From positions 10,478,001 to 10,542,000 of the forward strand of contig NC_085124.1 of assembly GCF_030269925.1 (NCBI RefSeq): 64,000 bases of DNA, given 5' to 3'. The notes beneath the pieces are model-generated. The model saw only the letters and a list, made by a program, of their open reading frames with translations. It ran no database searches and was not told the origin of the DNA. Below are positions 31,297 through 44,394 of this stretch, in pieces. A program made the translations under genes and the position numbers. The first letter of the stretch is position 1, and every line of letters starts with the position of its first letter. The DNA is from Bombyx mori. Its lineage: Eukaryota; Arthropoda; Insecta; Lepidoptera; Bombycidae.

Positions 31297-31924
31297 TACG
31301 AGTATATGACGTCAGCGTTTAGCTTTTGTCATTCGCCATTAATCCATGTGTGCGTGAGTGTCATTATCTGCTTATTATTTGATGATTTTTTTTGAGGCAC
31401 TTCTACTGCTAAGCATTGATCAACAAATGATGTCATTAGTTTCCCCACAGCTGTGGGAGTGATGTGTGCTAATTTATTTCAACATGGTGATGGCCCAAAA
31501 GTAGTAAATAAAAAGAAAAAAATATCCAAAAACATTGAAATGATTATTAAAAGAAACCGACAAAAAAAAACGACTGCATAAATATGCGAACTAAAATGGT
31601 ATAATCTTAGCATAGCTTGAATGTTAGTCAGGGGTTACAGGTCGCGGCAAATAAATAACTAAGTTTGAGTGTAATTTAAATTCTCCCGACGATAATACTT
31701 TTATATCATATTTTTATTTGTGTTTCTAAAAAAGGTGGAGAAAAAGAAGATTTGTGTTTCTAAACAAAAATCGCTTTTCAGTTGATGTTTTTAATGCAAT
31801 AGGGTTTTTGTTTCGTTAAAGGAATAATTTATTTAGCGTTAACATGTATTGTTAAATGTGCAGACAAACAGAAAAGTTATATTTAGTGTAAAATGCCTTA
31901 TATATTTTTATTACTTTTTTAATT
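31297..31924. other. No recognised feature
   Basis: AT-rich; no supported gene or repeat. Confidence 0.4.
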
Positions 31925-32161
31925 TTTTATTTATTTCATAGATCGGTGCTCGTCCACCTGCTGTTAAGTGGATACCGGAGCTCATAGACATACATATCGT
32001 AAAGGCCGCCACCCACCTTGAGAAATGAGTTCTAATGTCTCAGTATAGTTACAACGGCTGTCCTGCCCTTCAAAGCGAAACGCATTACTGCTTCACGGCT
32101 GAAATTGGCAGGATGGTGGTACCAACCCGTGCTGACTCTTAAGAGGTCCTACTGACAGTAC
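31925..32161 (-). mobile_element. Bm1-type SINE, 3' body, moderately diverged
   Basis: GCTCGTCCACCTGCTGTTAAG, ATACCGGAGCTCATAG (30-some bp later), GAAACGCATTACTGCTTCAC, ending GAGGTCCTACTGACAGTA. Confidence 0.85.
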
Positions 32162-33439
32162 TTGTTACTTGGGTAAATTCATTCAAATAAACTAAATACC
32201 TACAGCTGACTAACCATGATCTTGTGTAGAAAGTCCATCTATCTATTAGTACTTCTATTAATAAATTTATTAGTCACATTCTTCTTTCCTAAACTTTAAT
32301 TCTGAATTTCATATTTCTTCCCTCAATAAATGACGAACTTTACCCATATAAGCTTTCGACCCCTTATTCACCCTCTCAGGGTTTCTTAAATGTTACCTAT
32401 ATTATGAGAAATGCCCATTTGCGGGTTCTTTTATTTCTAACAAGAAGTAGGCAATGTATTTCACGCTTCTTACTTTTAAAATAACGAACTTCATAGTCAC
32501 CCCTTATTTTACTCAGCCGTTTTACGTCAACCATTATTTGGATGATTTTTCCAAAAGTTTTACCTTATTGGGTGCTTACAATATCAAAATCATCAATTAC
32601 CAAAATTACAAACTTAGGCTCCACATTGAACTGTTACTTGGGAGAAATAATATTTCAATAGATTGAAATGTAGAGATTGACATGTATTTTTTCATTTCAT
32701 TCATCTATAAACTGTTTTAAACCATTAGACATTTCATATTTGAGTAATATAATCCCTTAATTCACCTGACTTTCTCTTTGGATATTTTTAAGGTTTAACA
32801 CACGCTTTGAAAGCTGATGTATGTGTGGGTGTCTGAAATGTACATAACGAATTGGATTACTTTCATGCAAGAGTGGCGACGCGACGTTGCCTTCGGTAAC
32901 GTGTTGAGGGATCACTTCGTTTTTTATTAAAATAACATTTTACGCTGAGATTTTTCTCTGCATATTTTTTTCAGGTTGTTAGAGCATCACGCGTGTTTAC
33001 ACCAGAGATTACGGACGCCTATATTTACCGATTCCATGATTCAAAATAAAATGGTAATATTCTACATGATTGAAGCATACGAGCTGATATTTTACTTTGT
33101 ATTTTAATTGTATACAAAGCAAATTACAAAATTCATGCAGTAACTTACCTTGAGAACTACGATCGAAGTTTCAATTGTCGTCAGACTGAACACGCGGCTA
33201 CCAGCACAACATGATGATATTTGTTCGACTTTTCGAATTGGAACGCATAGTATGTTCTAGAGCATTCGACATGTCAAACAACTACCATTGAAAAAAGGAA
33301 CTAGGTTAAGAAATAAGGAATATGTGAGGACACCGTTATTTTACGGACGAGTCGCGTAAATGCATGGTCATAGTAATAGTCGTCGCTATTATCATTAAGG
33401 CGTTAACGAATCTTGCTAGCACCCACTTAAGCCAGTTTA
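32162..33439. other. No recognised feature
   Basis: About 1.3 kb. A splice-acceptor-like TTTTTTTCAG at 32965-32974 is followed by 24 open codons and TAA, but nothing supports an exon. Confidence 0.35.
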
Positions 33440-33790
33440 TTTTAATTTCGAATGCTGCAGACAGGAACTAATCTTCATAAAGAAACACACTTAATCACGA
33501 ACGACTTACACGATGAAGGATTAAAATCGTGTAATAAGTATCAAATCCAAAAAAAAAAAACGATGGTTTTGTCATTCAGCAGTTTGTCATTCAGCATTGA
33601 GTAGTGATGGAAATGTTTATGCGTTACGATTTGAGGAGTAAGATCGTCTGTGACTGTTTAAAATGCAATTGGAATTTCGATCTCATGTCTTGAAGTGAAT
33701 GGCTATGTCTTTAAATCAATGTGCTCCAATAACCACTCAAAACTATATCGGTCGAAATTTTACCTATATTTCTAGGACAATAAAACTCAA
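33440..33790 (+). mobile_element. Old SINE of the Bm1 group
   Basis: Linker traces CGAACGACTTACACGATGAA and AATCGTGTAATAAGTATC, then GTTTATGCGTTACGATTTGA and CCAATAACCACTCAAAAC. Body motifs are weak. Confidence 0.45.
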
Positions 33791-34833
33791 CAAAAATAAG
33801 TATGAATTTATTTTTTAAGAATAAAATGAATAATGCCTTAAGAGCGGAAAAAGACTCGGCAGTCTTGTCAGTGGTAGCTTTATACGTCGTCTTTAAATAA
33901 GTTTCGACACAAATTAAACATTATAGTTCCAAAACTCTCCAACAAGGTAATTAATTGTGAATGTAGAAACCGTTAATAAACTTTTGATTGTCAAATCCAT
34001 TTTGGTCCGCGAAATTACTAAAGCTATTAAGGTACATAAAATGAAGTGTAGGCGTATTTTCCGCCCTCATTCTCCGCAATCTATCACTGTGACGTTAATT
34101 CTCTCTGCAGGATTAATTGATTATCGGTTTGCCGAAAGATCCACATAAATACCGGGAGATTCAGAGCGTAACGGAAGGGTAACGCGAGGGTGGTGCAACC
34201 TATTTCTGTTGTACACAAACACGCTTTCATTCCACTTAGATTGTTGCGTAATGCTGTGGTAAGCAATCGTAAAACAATTAAAATAGTTTGAACAGGTCCC
34301 CGCGAGACTGTGGTGACGAGTAAATGGCGAAGTATTGGCACGAGAATTATCCCAGGGGAGAAACAGTGCTGTTACCACGTCGGATAGATAGCTGACAAAA
34401 GTCGTTGATACAAAGAACTCTTCGTTTTGGTGTGTTGGATAATTTTAAACTTTCAATGTAACGGAAAGTCAGCCGCGGGTCGTGGCTATTGACCTCATGC
34501 TTGCTTTGGTTTTTTGATTGTATTAATATAATGCGTTATGAAACAAAAATATTATTAGATAGAATATACATTCATTAAAGTGCTGTAGCGTTGCCAATAA
34601 CCAAATTAATTATCTAAAATTTGGACATTCGTTTGATTGGTCGCTGTCAAACCAACTGTAGATCTGAAGATACTGTTGGTTTTTTTTTGAAAATAAACTA
34701 ATATCAATACTTACATCTATAAAATTTAGACATTCGTTATTAAAAAATTACAATGCTTACTAATAACAATTTACTTGTGCGTGATCACGAAAAATCATCA
34801 GAAATTCCAACGTTTGTAAACAAGAAACATACA
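33791..34833. other. No recognised feature
   Basis: Two overlapping ~85-codon minus-strand ORFs at 34084-34378 have no recognisable domain and are not called. Confidence 0.35.
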
Positions 34834-35258
34834 TCTATATATTAATACGTGAAGCAAAAACTTCGTATCCCTTTTTACGAAAATTGCGCGGACGAAGGAG
34901 TATGAAATTTTCCACACTTATAGAGAATATAGAGAAGAAGTGCACAATGCAATTTTTTTTATTTAAATAATGCATAAAAGATACATTAAATCAATAAAGA
35001 AAACATTACACACACTACCTAATATACCATGTATTTGACGCACACACGCATGCATACTATTTATTGTCAAACTTTTGTTCTTGGCGTCTGTTGTCAAATT
35101 GAGAATAGATATAAATATTGTTTGCCTTTGTTAATATTTTTTATAGTGTAGTCTTGGCGAAATTTGTGATTATAGAAGTATAAAATACAATCATAATAGT
35201 GTACAACTTACAATTCCAATTAATTATAGTCGAATTTCGACTACTGCGGGACCTCTAG
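34834..35258 (+). mobile_element. Helitron family A, copy 4
   Basis: TCTATATATTAATACGTGAA to GCGGGACCTCTAG, hairpin at 35227-35243. It is 425 bp and very close to copy 1, so recent. Confidence 0.88.
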
Positions 35259-36404
35259 TTTTAATTAAATTCACAACTCACGAGTTCCGAAGAAAATATT
35301 AAATTTAATATGTATTTCAAGAATACATTCCAAAATTCGCGACCTATAAGACAATGAAAATCGTCTTAAATTTATTTACCGCAGTGAAGTTGATATTTTC
35401 TCAGTGGCGTGACATCTGCGAATTGTATAATAAATTGTATACGGGGACTACTTAAGCCCAAGTGACCTTATTTCATGTTGTTTAGATTTCGAGGCTTTAT
35501 TTAGTAAATTTGTTAAGTTTTGTCGTTTTTTATTGTCGCCGCTGAGTAAAGCTCGCGCCGTTGTTTTTATTAAAAAACTTAAACGCAAATTCATTTTATG
35601 ATTACTCGTAACGTTACAGATTCGTTTTGTTGTTTCTTTTTTCGAATTTCGATTATTTATGCGGTTATATTCTTATAAGCAAATTGAGGGTGGGTGATTT
35701 GTGATTGTTCCGAACTTTAGGAGCGAAACGAGTTTCTCGAACTAAAGACCACAGACATTAATAATGGTAATAATTTGTTTTCATATTGATGAAATTTGCA
35801 TTTATGTCTACAAATACATATGTACGTGTATTTACATCTTCACTTTTTCGTGTTATCTTTCTTATTAGCTAGTCGTGATTCCCCTGATGAGAGATTTCCT
35901 TTTTATGTATATATTTTTAGAAACGTAATGTCATACACATCACGTATTCATGTAGCAAATTCTATGAACTTGTATTAATTTAAAATCGTCAAGGGCTATG
36001 AAACTCTGACTAGTTTTTTTTTCACATTTAAGTTGGAAAAGCTACATTTCTTTTTATGTTATAGAAGGCTGATGAACTTTTCGAAGTTATTCTTTATTCA
36101 AAAGAAAATAGAAAACTACTTATCTAGAGGGAAGGTCCTAGGGGACTGGCAACTAAACAGCATCTATCATTCCTTTGAAAGTCGACTCGAACGACTTATA
36201 TATTTTCTTATACATTACAAGGAGGCACTTAAGGTTTGGTAAATTAGATAATTTCTTACGAAAACAGCTAACCTCACAATATATGCCTGAATTATAGGGC
36301 TAGGTAAATATTGGCATGCTTATTATATTTGATTTTTGTTTATATGTAGTTTTGTTTGGAAAACTTTTTTATCCAGTCACTTACAACAACATAGTTGTTG
36401 ACAA
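35259..36404. other. No recognised feature
   Basis: Over 1 kb of AT-rich sequence without supported features. Confidence 0.4.
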
Positions 36405-36484
36405 ATGGGTGAGAATGAGCTCGTGGTCCACCTGATATAAGGTGGCTATAGGTTTTGATAGACATCACAAAGCAAATGTAATTT
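36405..36484 (-). mobile_element. Degenerate Bm1-type SINE fragment
   Basis: AATGAGCTCGTGGTCCACCT and GATAGACATCACAAAGC. It ends where the next SINE begins. Confidence 0.5.
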
Positions 36485-36486
36485 TT

Positions 36487-36739
36487 ATTTTTTATTTTTT
36501 TTTATTGCTTAGATGGGTGGACGAGCTCACAGCCCACCTGGTGTTAAGTGATTACTGAAGCCCATAGACATCCACAACGTAAATGCGCCACCCACCTTGA
36601 GATATAAGTTCTAAGGTCTCAAGTATAGTTACGACGGCTGCCCCACCCTTCAAACCGAAACGCATTACTGCTTCACGGCAGAAATAGGCAGGGTGGTGGT
36701 ACCTACCCGCGCGGACTCACAAGAGGTCCTACCACCAGT
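36487..36739 (-). mobile_element. Bm1-type SINE, young copy
   Basis: Near-consensus: T-rich start, GATGGGTGGACGAGCTCACA, ending GAGGTCCTACCACCAGT. Confidence 0.92.
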
Positions 36740-36879
36740 AGTACAATATTGTACTAGCGGCTGTCCACGGCTTTGCCAGTAAGGAAATGTGTTAATTCAT
36801 TTTTCTAAATTATCGCGTAATTTTTCCAAAGATAATAATACAGTTTCCCGTGAGTACTAAGCATAATAAGCATAAGCAT

Positions 36880-37075
36880 AATCACCCGGTTAGTTTCTGC
36901 CGCGATGTGCTTCATGAGTTTCGGTTTGACGAGTAAGATCGTCCCGATACAATACATTCGTGACTTCGACCTCCTATTGGAATGTAGGTTTGTAGCATTC
37001 ACGTTCTGTTGTCTATGGGCTTCGGTAGCTACTCAACACCAGGTTCGCCACAGACTCGTTTACCCCTTTACGGAA
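36880..37075 (+). mobile_element. Old SINE of the Bm1 group
   Basis: TTTCTGCCGCGATGTGCTTC, GAGTTTCGGTTTGACGAG, TGTCTATGGGCTTCGG and CTACTCAACACCAGG in Bm1 order. Confidence 0.5.
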
Positions 37076-37934
37076 TAATCCAAAATCTACAACCCAAAAA
37101 GTATTTTTACAAAAAATATGTTTTAAAAAGTCTTCTCACATCACATAAAGTAAAATACAATTATTGAAAGTGTTTTTACATCACACAAAGTAAAATACAA
37201 CTATAATGAGGTGACGAATCGACGGAGCACGGTAGGTGTCTGTCAGTTATCTTAGCTTTAAAGCTCTGTGACCCGTTACCGACTCTATTAATATGACATT
37301 TATTCCATTAAAATGACTTAATTTCGTAAATGAATATTATTTTAATTAAGATAAGAATGGAATAAGCCAGTCGCGACTACCTTTAATGAACAAATAAACC
37401 CGTTGATCTGAATTATACAAAGATTTTCATTTATTTCAACCTCCTTCGAAAATGCAAGTTAATTAAGTTGGTATTACTGTCTTTATTTCTTAAATTTGCA
37501 TACTATTATTTAAATGAAAAATAATAATTGAAGACTTTAATTCTGTCTTCAGTACGATTATTTGCATACGAATAATACAAAAAAATATCATTTTTCAGTG
37601 GTATCTTTTCATCAGGGAATTTAAAGTCCGTTGACCGACACCCCAACGCCTTGGTGTAAAAAAATATATTATTATACTCTAGCTAAACTTAACAATGTCC
37701 CTCAAAAAATACCATTATACGTAATGATGAAGTATTGTTATTGCTTAGAAATAAACTTTTATTTGATTTAACCATCCAAGTTACGAATTCTGTGATAATG
37801 GGGAGACCATTTCGTATATTTTGTGATAGCGTTTTGTTCATATAGAAAAAGCCTGTAGTGAATTATTTCAATCAGAATGGAAAAAAAATGGACAATGTAT
37901 AAAGGCTGTGATAAGACCCTTTTCGAAAGCTATT
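37076..37934. repeat. Unassigned, with a small tandem duplication near 37135-37206
   Basis: Two ~40-bp copies contain ACATCACATAAAGTAAAATA and ACATCACACAAAGTAAAATA. Nothing else recognised to 37934. Confidence 0.5.
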
Positions 37935-38180
37935 ACTGGTGGTAGGACCTCTTGTGAGTCCGCACGGGTAGGTGCCACCACCCTGCTTATTTCTGCCGTA
38001 AATCGGTAATGCGTTTCGGTTTGAAGGGCGGGGCAGCCGTTGTAACTATACTGAGATCTTAGAACTTATATCTCAAGGGGGGTGGCGCATTTACGTTGTA
38101 GATGTCTATGGGCTCCAGTAACCACTTAACATCAGGCGGGCTGTGAGCTCGTCCACCCATCTAACCAATAAAATAAAAAA
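37935..38180 (+). mobile_element. Bm1-type SINE, 3' body
   Basis: ACTGGTGGTAGGACCTCTTG to CACCCATCTAACC and an A-rich tail; few changes. Confidence 0.92.
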
Positions 38181-38429
38181 GCTGGTAGAGTAAACCAATG
38201 CTTAAGAAAACGGAAAACATTATTCATTTACTAATTTAAGTATAAATTCTTATTGCCCAAAGGGTCAGTCGCATTTCGTCATTTTTTAATGTATCGTAAA
38301 TACAGGTATTATGACTTATTGTTGACGATGACGATGACGATTATTAAGTGAACGTTGTGAGTGTCTGTAATTACCGCTCTAGTAATCATAATAACATATT
38401 TCTTGTATCTGATTATTACATGAATATTG

Positions 38430-38430
<1 letters not shown>
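38181..38430. repeat. Short GATGAC run in unassigned sequence
   Basis: GACGATGACGATGACGATTA near 38325 is a small microsatellite. Confidence 0.5.
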
Positions 38431-38463
<33 letters not shown>

Positions 38464-38965
38464 TTTTTATTGCAAGTAACCATGACTCATATAAATTGTT
38501 AATAAGACTTAGACCCTGTTAGTAGTTATATTTACATCACAATGAATTACTGTCTTAGCATCCCATGGGAGATGGCACGACAGCGACCCATGTACCTATA
38601 TACACAGTCCAGCCTGCTTGCGATCATGATCAGGATACTGTTGGAGCTGGCCCTCACTCTGTTTACCAGAGATGCACACCTCTTACGCATGGTAGCGTAA
38701 AAACAATCTATGTGCGCGTCTGCAAACATCCCTGATGCGCTACAAAAGCGGGGCAGCACCACCAGCACCCTAAACGCGTTATTATATTGAACACGGAGAG
38801 CGTTGTGCGATCTTTGAGTATATCCAGCCCACAAGCTGCACGTGTAAAAGTTAGTACAGTAGGCCCTAAAGAGGGTGACCTTGATTTTAAGTGAACACTG
38901 TGCAAACCTGCGAGCTATCATGTTTGCTCTAACCGACAACGCTCTCCGCTCTCGTTCAATATCTT
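38431..38965 (-). mobile_element. Non-LTR retrotransposon 3' end with (ATT)n tail
   Basis: The minus frame from ~38965 reads RANMIARRFAQCSLKIKVTL, FRAYCTNFYTCSLWAGYT, RVQYNNAFRVLVVLPRFC and SASGMFADAHIDCF, a reverse-transcriptase thumb and C-terminal region. It ends at GMLRQ-stop (38547). The tail is the AAT microsatellite at 38431-38462. Tails of this kind occur in I, RTE and CR1 type LINEs; the clade is not resolved. Confidence 0.75.
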
Positions 38966-39616
38966 CATCATATTACACTACATTAAATAAATGACGTGTA
39001 AATTTCATGTCATATAAATTAAATACTTATTTATGTGTATGAATGGGATGATTACAAGAAAATGAACGAGTAATATAAATTGCGAGAATAAAGCAACTTA
39101 ATAGCGCTTAATCACGTCTGTAGATTTGGAAAAATCTCAGAAAAAACGCCAGTGAACGAATTCTAAAGGAGAACACATTTTCCTTACAAAAATTCAGAAT
39201 TGTACTATTATATTTTATTCATTAAGGAATTTTCGTATCATTGTATAAGTATACTGAAATTTGTAAGCGTATATTAGAAAAAAACATTTCTATAAAAGTA
39301 TATTTATTAGTCCAAGCTTCATTAATCAGGGATAGGCCTCATTATGATATGAAACATCAATTATGGCAATCTTCTTACAAAGACTGGTTGGCTACTTAAA
39401 TATTTGTTTGCAAATCGTTCAGATTGTATAAGTCCCAAGTTTTGGAAGCCTATTATCGTATTTGCCTAATTATATTATCCGTCGGAGCATAAATTGATTA
39501 TTAAATTTTATTGAGAGGTTGGCCGGTCAGGTTTTCTGTTAGTCGTGCGTATTATTGATTTCATGTTTATTAGAGATAGAGTGGAATGTACTCAAAGCTA
39601 TTTTATTTGTATTGAA
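38966..39616. other. No recognised feature
   Basis: AT-rich spacer. Confidence 0.4.
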
Positions 39617-39919
39617 TCTATCTATCTATGCTGCAAAATGCAAAATGAATTGCTGTTCGTTAGTCTCGCTAAAACTCGAGAGCGGCTGGACCGATTTGGC
39701 TAATTTTGGTCTTGAATTATTTGTCGAAGTCTAGAGAAGGTTTAAAATGTAGATAAATTTAAAAATGCTCGGAATTAAATAAAAATAACAATTTTGTTTT
39801 TCCTTTCATGTGTCCCCCGTCGGACGGATTCCTTTTGTTTGTTTTAAGTTTATTTTACACAAAAGTTTAGGTATTTTATTTATCGATTGAGGCACTACGA
39901 AGTCTGCCGGGTCAGCTAG
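39617..39919 (+). mobile_element. Helitron family B, copy
   Basis: TCTATCTATCTATGC start, GCGGCTGGACCGATTTGGC inside, TCTGCCGGGTCAGCTAG end followed by T. It is about 300 bp, non-coding. Confidence 0.8.
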
Positions 39920-39951
39920 TAAAAAATGTAAATTTGTAGTTCTAAAATGAG

Positions 39952-40125
39952 CTGTTTCCCGAGTTCGTTGATATGTACTTCTTCAAATTTCAGGAGAGTC
40001 TTCAGCTGTTGACATTGAGTTGGTTATCACTCTGGCATTGCTGACGTAGATGAGTGATGGCCACCCCCAGCCTATGGTCGTCTACCCAACTACCAACTAC
40101 CAACAGTTTTAATAAAACAATCATT
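39952..40125 (+). mobile_element. Old jockey/CR1-like 3' end, family 2
   Basis: Translates with one break as ELFPEFVDMYFFKFQESLQL then a TCTGGCATTGCTGACGTAGA segment. This parallels ELPSTVFPERF...FFKRG and GCATTGCTGAAGTCCATGG at 24310. The tail ends in TTTTAATAAAAC. Confidence 0.55.
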
Positions 40126-40479
40126 TTTGATGAGCATTGAGAAGAAAAGCTCAATCCCATTCGCAAGAAGTAGATAGATATTGATTGAATGTGTTTTTAT
40201 TAATTATTTATTTTCGAGTAAAAGAACGGTCTTTATATAACTTTACTTTGGTTTCTCAACAATATAAAATTTTATTTTTATCGAACAAATCTTGATTAGT
40301 TTAAAAAAAAGAACACATAGATAAATATAGATATATTATGTGTAAATTTTATTTTATTATTATGATATTATAATATGTACGGTATTGTACGTTATGTCTA
40401 TGTATGTATATTGTGTGTTTGCATATTTGTATATAATATTATTATTATTTTTCTTATTACGCAAAAAGGAATGCACCTA

Positions 40480-40585
40480 CTACAGGACTCTATACCACCC
40501 CTGGCTGACTGGTAGAGAATGTCTTAGGCATTAAGTCCACCACTCTACTTTTGTGCTTAAGACTGAATAAATAAATAGCAGTCAG
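40480..40585 (+). mobile_element. Probable RTE-like LINE 3' tail
   Basis: TGGTAGAGAATGTCTTAGGC, ATTAAGTCCACCACTC and AATAAATAAATA resemble the conserved 3' tail of a common lepidopteran LINE group. Confidence 0.45.
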
Positions 40586-40780
40586 AAAAAGTACGGCTTA
40601 CTGTTGCCATGCGTTACAATTTAAATGGCGGGAAACAAGACGCAATACAGACTTGGATATCCTGTTTCAAGGTGCATGCCGGCATTAATGTTATCATGTC
40701 TATAGGCCGATCAGAACGGCATGATATTGTGAATATTGTACCAGAATATTATTGGCATAAATGAAATTTGGTGAAAACGT

Positions 40781-41238
40781 TTTTTTTTATTGCAAGATTA
40801 CTGGTGGCCCGAAGGCCTTTCCAGTTTCACCAGGACAGGTGGGCGTGCAAATGCTCAGCCAGGAGGGGTGGGATTTACTAACAACTGCCCGAGCGCCTTC
40901 GAAGGAGACCTAACAACTCAAGAGCAATTGCTTCGCGAATGAATCTACTACCGGATCGGAATCGCGACCCGCTGAGAAGATCCAGCGAGAAACTCAGTGG
41001 GCTGATGCATGGGTTAGGTTGCACATCGACCTCTTTGTCGAGTTCGACGAGTACGGCTACCGGGGTCCCTAAGCCTGCTCCTAGTGTTAGAGCTGAAGGC
41101 GTCTAATGCAAAGGTATATTGGATCTGAGGGATCCGTAAGGACGTGTCTAGGGCTCGACGGTGACTGGCTCCTGCATGCTCAGGATTCGGAGAGTAGTCA
41201 GCGGTGGCAACGATAAGGCGATTATCATAACGCATAGC
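40781..41238 (-). mobile_element. 5'-truncated jockey-like element
   Basis: Minus copy of the 3' end of the 20388 element, from its T-rich (poly-A complement) edge through GGTGGCCCGAAGGCCTTTCC to GCGATTATCATAACGCATAG. A few indels break the ORF. Confidence 0.85.
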
Positions 41239-41297
41239 GATCAAAACTTGTTTCGGTGAACATTGTTCAATAAAATCAAACAAAAGTAAATATAAAA

Positions 41298-41477
41298 ATG
41301 ATTTTTCAAAATACAAAGGTCCTAAATGAGATCGGAACTGCTTCGGTCAGACTAAACGACGTTAAAACTTACATCGAGGGCCATAAACGCCAATGGCAAC
41401 TTATTTGGGCAGTTGCCCGAGCTAAATCAACGAGTAACCCACTAAACGGCCTCCCGGGGATTATTCCGCCAACTTGA
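41298..41477 (+). CDS. Small unrecognised ORF (59 aa), doubtful
   Basis: Reads MIFQNTKVLNEIGTASVRLN then DVKTYIEGHKRQWQLIWAVA and ends at TGA. Composition is more protein-like than nearby random frames, and it starts immediately beside the truncated jockey-like copy. No family recognised; it may be chance or a fragment of an exon. Confidence 0.2.
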   Translation: MIFQNTKVLNEIGTASVRLNDVKTYIEGHKRQWQLIWAVARAKSTSNPLNGLPGIIPPT

Positions 41478-43975
41478 ACTGATTTAATGCTCTTCTTCTA
41501 TACAGTTAACTCGCCACTGCCAACCCTACAAATAGTCATTGAATACAACTAAAGTTATTCATTCTATTCTATTTGGAAACAGTTCAACGATTGTACAGGA
41601 AATAGTTTGAATTATCTACATATTAATTGATTGGTTCTGCTACTCATAATTTCACAAACGTTCCGGTTTTAGGGTGGGATTCTTTTGTTGCAACTATGAC
41701 TTTATTTCTCAAGGTTTGTGGGAGTAATATTACGTCATACAATCTGCGGTGATGCGTTTGACAAAGGTGCGTGTGTTTGAATTTGTGCTTCTCACTGCAA
41801 TACGGACGCATCTTTAATCGGTTCTCGATAACGTACACCTGTTTCTTCTAGTTCAAGTCATTCTCATTATATGACCTGAATCAATTTGTGTATGATGTTA
41901 TGATATACATACATTTATAGGAGAAAAAGCCTCGATCTTCTTGCTGATTCTTTTCAGTAGTGTAACTGATGATTCCAAATCTGTGGTAATTAATTACGAT
42001 TTATAAAAACCTATGAAAGCCTACTAGAAGACAATACTTTATGATTTCTCGCTTGTGGCTTCGGCAACTGCTTACCAGCCATGGGAATGTGAGTCCATGT
42101 AATGCTGCACGAAAAAATGGAGTATTCGTATCATTATCCCTTACCGTTGCTACAAGAGCAAGAACGGCTCTTGGAAACCGTTAATGTATTTTAATTAATA
42201 TTCCAATAGACAATTGCAATATTAATCTCAAACTTAGACCATTAATCGTATAAGCGATTCGCTTACAGACAGAAGATCAACAAAAAAAAAAACGAATACA
42301 ACGATTTATTTCGATTCCCAAATGAACTTAAAACGAATTGAAAAGAATAAAGGTATATAAATTAGTCATTTTGGAATCCCATGTGCATTTAGTAGGTACT
42401 GTTATTTCGAAATAAAGTGCTCTATTTAAATAGAAAACATTAAACCATTCGTTTGGTATAATGCACAGAAAGATAAGAATTTAAATGCTGGAATTTAAAA
42501 AGAATGAATAGGAGGACTTTAGCAAGAGTTGTGTGTCTTGATAATTCATTCAATTTATGTCATAATAACAAAGAGATTGTAGATAAACTTAATGATTATT
42601 TTTATAGCTTTAAGTAGAAACATTTCGAACGTTTTAGGGATTGTCGTTATTTTTTATTGTGTATTATAAACTAAAACGAAATCGGCGACTACAAAAACCA
42701 AGCGATAAAAAGAAAAAAATAGTCGAGTTCTGTTCTCTAAAATTTCTGCACTAATCTTAGGTAATTAATTATAAATGTGTTTTTCATAAGGATTAACGGG
42801 CAGGTGGACTAACAAGCTGTTGATAAGCGGTCACGGGAGGGTTTTCGGAGATTAGTTTAAAGCTGAATTCACATTGTGATATATCTATAGCATGCTCTAG
42901 CAGGGGAAAATCCAAAAGGGGCCAAACGTATACGACTAGAATTTCATTAGTATTGTGACTGTTTCTTATAGAAGTAATAATTTTGGGGACCGTTGAGAGA
43001 AATTTTTTACCGGACGTTAGGGTTCCAAAAAAACGACTTTTGAATTTATGTCTAAATAACTTAAGCCTTCGTCTTCACAAGACATTTTCATTTTTTTCTT
43101 TCGGTTTACTGCGTGTAAGAAAAACAAATAGTCCTTTGGCCGCAATTGGTCCACCCTCGTATTTAGTATGAATGAATACCCGCATTTATTACCGGGAAAT
43201 TTGATCCTGCGACCTTTACGTGACGTGAAAACGAATAGAATCCGAAAAGTTTGATCTGCACAGATAATCGTATTGGTTCTGTTGTAAAGCAAATGTTACA
43301 ACTTTATTAAACGCAACTGAGCAGTTCTTTTGTATAGATTAGTTTTAATGTAAACACATTAGGACTTGTTTTCCCTTAGATTTTCGGAAAGTTTACGATT
43401 TATTTTTTGCCAAAGAAAGAAGTTTAAGTATTTTAATTCCAAATTAAAGACTACATAGAAATAAACCTTGGCAGCGAAAATTCAAACCTGAAACCAAAGT
43501 TTAAGTTTACATCAAAAGCACTTCCGATTTATTTGACGAACTCCACAAGTCTCGTTTTCTAAAAAGCTGTCGAACCATTTCGCTATCGTTCTCAATGTGA
43601 AATTGATGTGGTTTCATACGTCGGTAATATTTGAATACGATTTTATCGGGCGCCATACCACCTTAGTGAGAAGAATTTTTCATCATGAACATCAACTCAG
43701 ATTTCGTTTCGAAAGAAGTATATTTTATTTTTAGCCCAGTTCTTGAGACTTCGGGCATTCGTAAAATATTTTCATGTCGGCATTATATATGGCTAAAATC
43801 TCTTATAAGTACGCGCGTTGGTACTCCAATATATTTAAAAGGTAATTTTCTAAGGTAAATGCTGTATCGATTAATTACTAAACGGTTTTTCATTAAGAGC
43901 ACTCGAACTTAAAAATAAAAAACCCGTTTAAGTGATATTGCCAGAATTTTTATTTATCTATAGGCTCTATCTGTC
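41478..43975. other. No recognised feature
   Basis: About 2.5 kb of AT-rich sequence. A faint Bm1-like trace near 41665-41740 was judged too weak to call. ORFs of 62-91 codons at 42983-43292 have no recognisable domain. Confidence 0.35.
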
Positions 43976-44046
43976 TATGGGCTCCAGTAACCACTTAACA
44001 CCAGGTGGGCTGTGAGTTCGTCCACCCATCTATGCATTAAAAAAAG
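43976..44046 (+). mobile_element. Bm1-type SINE, last 70 bp
   Basis: GTCTATGGGCTCCAGTAACC to CACCCATCTATGCATT and an A-rich tail. Confidence 0.85.
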
Positions 44047-44227
44047 GGGCTTAATTTCACGAAGAGCGTGAGTTATGTTGGTTTTCAGGGCGGCAATAGA
44101 CTGGTTTGTCTCCATAGACTAGAGAATCCTAGGCCGCAAAAAGTTTGTTATCATCGTCCGATATCGGTCGCCATTGGCGCATCTTCGAAGAAATAAGGGC
44201 CGATGATAACGCCGGACAAGTGTGTAC

Positions 44228-44394
44228 AATGCGTCACGACAATCACCTTATCGTTGCCGCCGCTGACTACTCCCCGAATCCTGATCACGCAGGAGGCAGT
44301 CGCCTTCGACGCCCTAAACACGTCCTTACGGATCCATCAGATCCAATAAATAACCTTTGCATTAGACGCCTTCAGCTCTAACACTAGGAGCGGC
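44228..44394 (+). mobile_element. Jockey-like fragment without a 3' tail
   Basis: ATGCGTCACGACAATCACC to CTCTAACACTAGGAGC matches 23369-23525 of the element at 20388. A small duplication (AATAAATAA) lies inside. Both the RT front and the 3' UTR are missing. Confidence 0.8.

Noticed and set aside
32965..33049. Splice acceptor TTTTTTTCAG followed by 24 open codons and TAA
   Set aside because: No homology, no partner exon and no polyadenylation context; open length is within chance.
34084..34378. Two overlapping 85-codon minus-strand ORFs
   Set aside because: Cysteine/arginine content is not organised as a domain, and neither frame shows splice or start context.
38431..38462. Independent AAT microsatellite
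   Set aside because: Better explained as the tail of the adjacent minus-strand LINE 3' end.
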